Assembly: GCA_019722365.1 (NCBI GenBank)
Contig: JADFUC010000140.1
Span: 62,001 to 126,000, forward strand
Source: Lithospermum erythrorhizon
Taxonomy: Eukaryota > Streptophyta > Magnoliopsida > Boraginales > Boraginaceae
Direction: 5' to 3'
Length of the DNA stretch: 64,000 nucleotides
Shown here piece by piece: positions 62,335 through 64,000 of this stretch (within the stretch, counting starts at the first letter, position 1; each line of letters starts with the position of its first letter). The notes under the pieces were generated by a model. The model did not search any database. It saw only the letters and a program-made list of their open reading frames with translations, and was not told the origin of the DNA. The position numbers and the translations under genes are program-made.

Positions 62335-64000
62335 TGTGACGCCCCGAGGTTGGGAGTCTTTACTTCAACCTCAGATATCCGAAGTCACCATACAATGGTT
62401 GGCCGCAAAATGACCTCGCTTTGTACCATTAGTAGAACCCGGTAGTTCGATAAAGAGAAAAGCAGTAGTTCGGAAGATTTTAACCACCGTGGCATCATCT
62501 AACCAAACCCAAAATACAACTTCATAAAAATTCCAAAACCAAGAGATATCTATAAAATGCTAATACATTTTCAACACCAAAACCACAAAATAATGATTTC
62601 GAGTACATAAGAAAATAAATGAGAACAATGACGATCACAGAATCCTAGCCACCCGCCTCTCTCACCTAAGTAAATCAACAATCGGATACTCACGAACTCA
62701 ACCGCCCACTGTGGTACCGCTAACTGAGGTTAAAGGAGTAAGCCTCGACAAATTAGTGGAAACGACACCGATGGTAACCTACCCACATCCTAACGGTAGA
62801 TACACACATGAGATAAAAAAACATAAATGATGTGAGTATACGTATATATAAGGTAAAAGAATAAACTAAGTATTCATAATGTCACAATAGTAGTAACCAT
62901 CATCAACACTTACACATTTTAAAGGACTCAACTTACTTTATTCTACATCATATACCTGTAGATAGTAATGCTTATATAATCAAGCGAGCAAAACACATAA
63001 GTTCCTCAATACAACAGTTATAACACAATAACAGTATAACAGAACACCAGAAAAACAAGACCATGACATTATCGACCTTTCAGACGCAGTGACATCCACC
63101 CAATGTCAACACAATGCAAGACAATGCACACAATCATCGTATCCGACATTTATATAATGTCGTTGCCCTTTCCGGCGGGCTCACCCACGTAACATAACAT
63201 AATATCATATCATATCATTTTCCCGCACGCTCAATTCTTCGCCATCCATAACATCATCATATCATATCCTTTTCCCGCAGCTCACCCTTTGATCACCTGC
63301 ATAATATCACAAACACACCCCATCCGCACTAACGACTTACATGACTCTAACATGCCCACATCCTGCAATACTTCCTATATGAACCAAACACGACCAACAA
63401 CCAACATCACACCAACACACCAACCACGACAACCACAACCACACACCCACCTCAACCAATATCTCAACAACTGTAACAACCCGTATAACAACAGTAAGCA
63501 ACAATCGCACAACATTTTCAATATAGCAACCGTAATATACCCAAGTCCACAATTCCATATGTAATATACTACCATAATGTATCTAATCTAACCATCAAAG
63601 AACTCAACATTTCCACAAATTCACAACTACACTAATGATTAGTTCATAACACAAACTACAATCACATATCAAATTACCATACACTTCACGTGTTTATTCA
63701 AGGTTACCTAGAAGGAGCAATCCTCACCTTGCCAAGCATCACCAAGCGAGTCAATCGATTCAGAAGTTTTTCCGGTTCCGAGTCTAAACAAAACACCGAA
63801 AGTACAATTACTACTAATTTTGTTATAAATTATCTTTTAGCAACTTTTATTACCCATTAGTCCCTTTAGGTGAAATATTACTAGTTAAACTTCAACGATA
63901 AACTAAACGACAAAGTTCCAACTAATCTAAATCTTAAACTGCCCTCAAACTAACCCAAATACTAACACCTTAAACAACAATTCCAAAACAGCAATACGTA
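62335..64000 (-). repeat. LTR-family copy running off the window
   Basis: Starts TGTGACGCCCCGAGG at 62335, a variant of TGTAACGACCCG. Near 63715-63815 it shows the landmark order CTCACCTTG then GTACAATTACTACTAA, as in the copies at 8600 and 35585. The frames at 63289-63575 on both strands are compositional. Confidence 0.5.

Noticed and set aside
1..64000. tRNA genes, CRISPR arrays, bacterial operons
   Set aside because: No cloverleaf with intact A and B boxes, no regularly spaced repeats of the CRISPR type, and no prokaryotic gene organisation.

Overview
The window is nuclear DNA from a flowering plant, most likely a eudicot. This rests on spliced genes with GT-AG introns, a plant-type receptor-like cytoplasmic kinase, a plant-type Integrator subunit gene, and dense LTR retrotransposons with plant-lineage signatures. 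I cannot name the species. There is no bacterial, organellar, CRISPR or rRNA content.

Layout. (1) 1-16075 is repeat block A. A tandem array of LTR-plus-leader units leads into a decayed Ty3/gypsy element of Tat type (gag and protease remnants). That element is interrupted at 4545 by a Ty1/copia element, which itself carries an oppositely oriented 2.3 kb LTR of a third family (about 7297-9592). (2) 16076-29563 is a gene island of about 13.5 kb. It holds an intact five-exon kinase gene on the minus strand (19314-22987) and, also on the minus strand, a homologue of Integrator subunit 3 (26197-28870) whose frame is damaged at one spot. (3) 29564-45236 is repeat block B, a second copy of the same nested structure in the same orientation. 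Here it is bounded by two recognisable LTRs (29564-30065 and 44697-45236) and a matching 5-bp flank TATAT, with a primer-binding-type site after the first LTR. (4) 45365-48049 is a Mutator-like DNA element with long inverted repeats and a 9-bp target duplication (8 of 9 match), containing a smaller inverted-repeat element. (5) 48060-55703 holds antisense LTR pieces, an antisense copia 3' end, a broken hAT transposase gene and low-complexity A/T-rich DNA. (6) 55704-64000 holds several LTR-like copies of the family that also sits inside both copia elements, with termini resembling TGTAACGACCCG...CGGGTTATTACA.

The two real genes are divergent in role (signalling kinase; RNA 3'-end processing factor), lie on the same strand about 3 kb apart, and show no sign of working together. 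Blocks A and B flank them as direct repeats about 15 kb long. Most remaining reading frames in the window are chance frames in repeats. In the retroelements every coding domain is fragmented by small indels, and A/T-rich stretches match much better between A and B than GC-containing stretches. This may be real decay of methylated repeats or an assembly or base-calling artefact.

I did not find an undescribed enzymatic system. The most unusual structures are the duplicated three-level nested retroelement, its tandem LTR-leader array, and the Mutator-like element. All boundaries given for retroelements are by eye; those marked approximate may be off by tens of bases.
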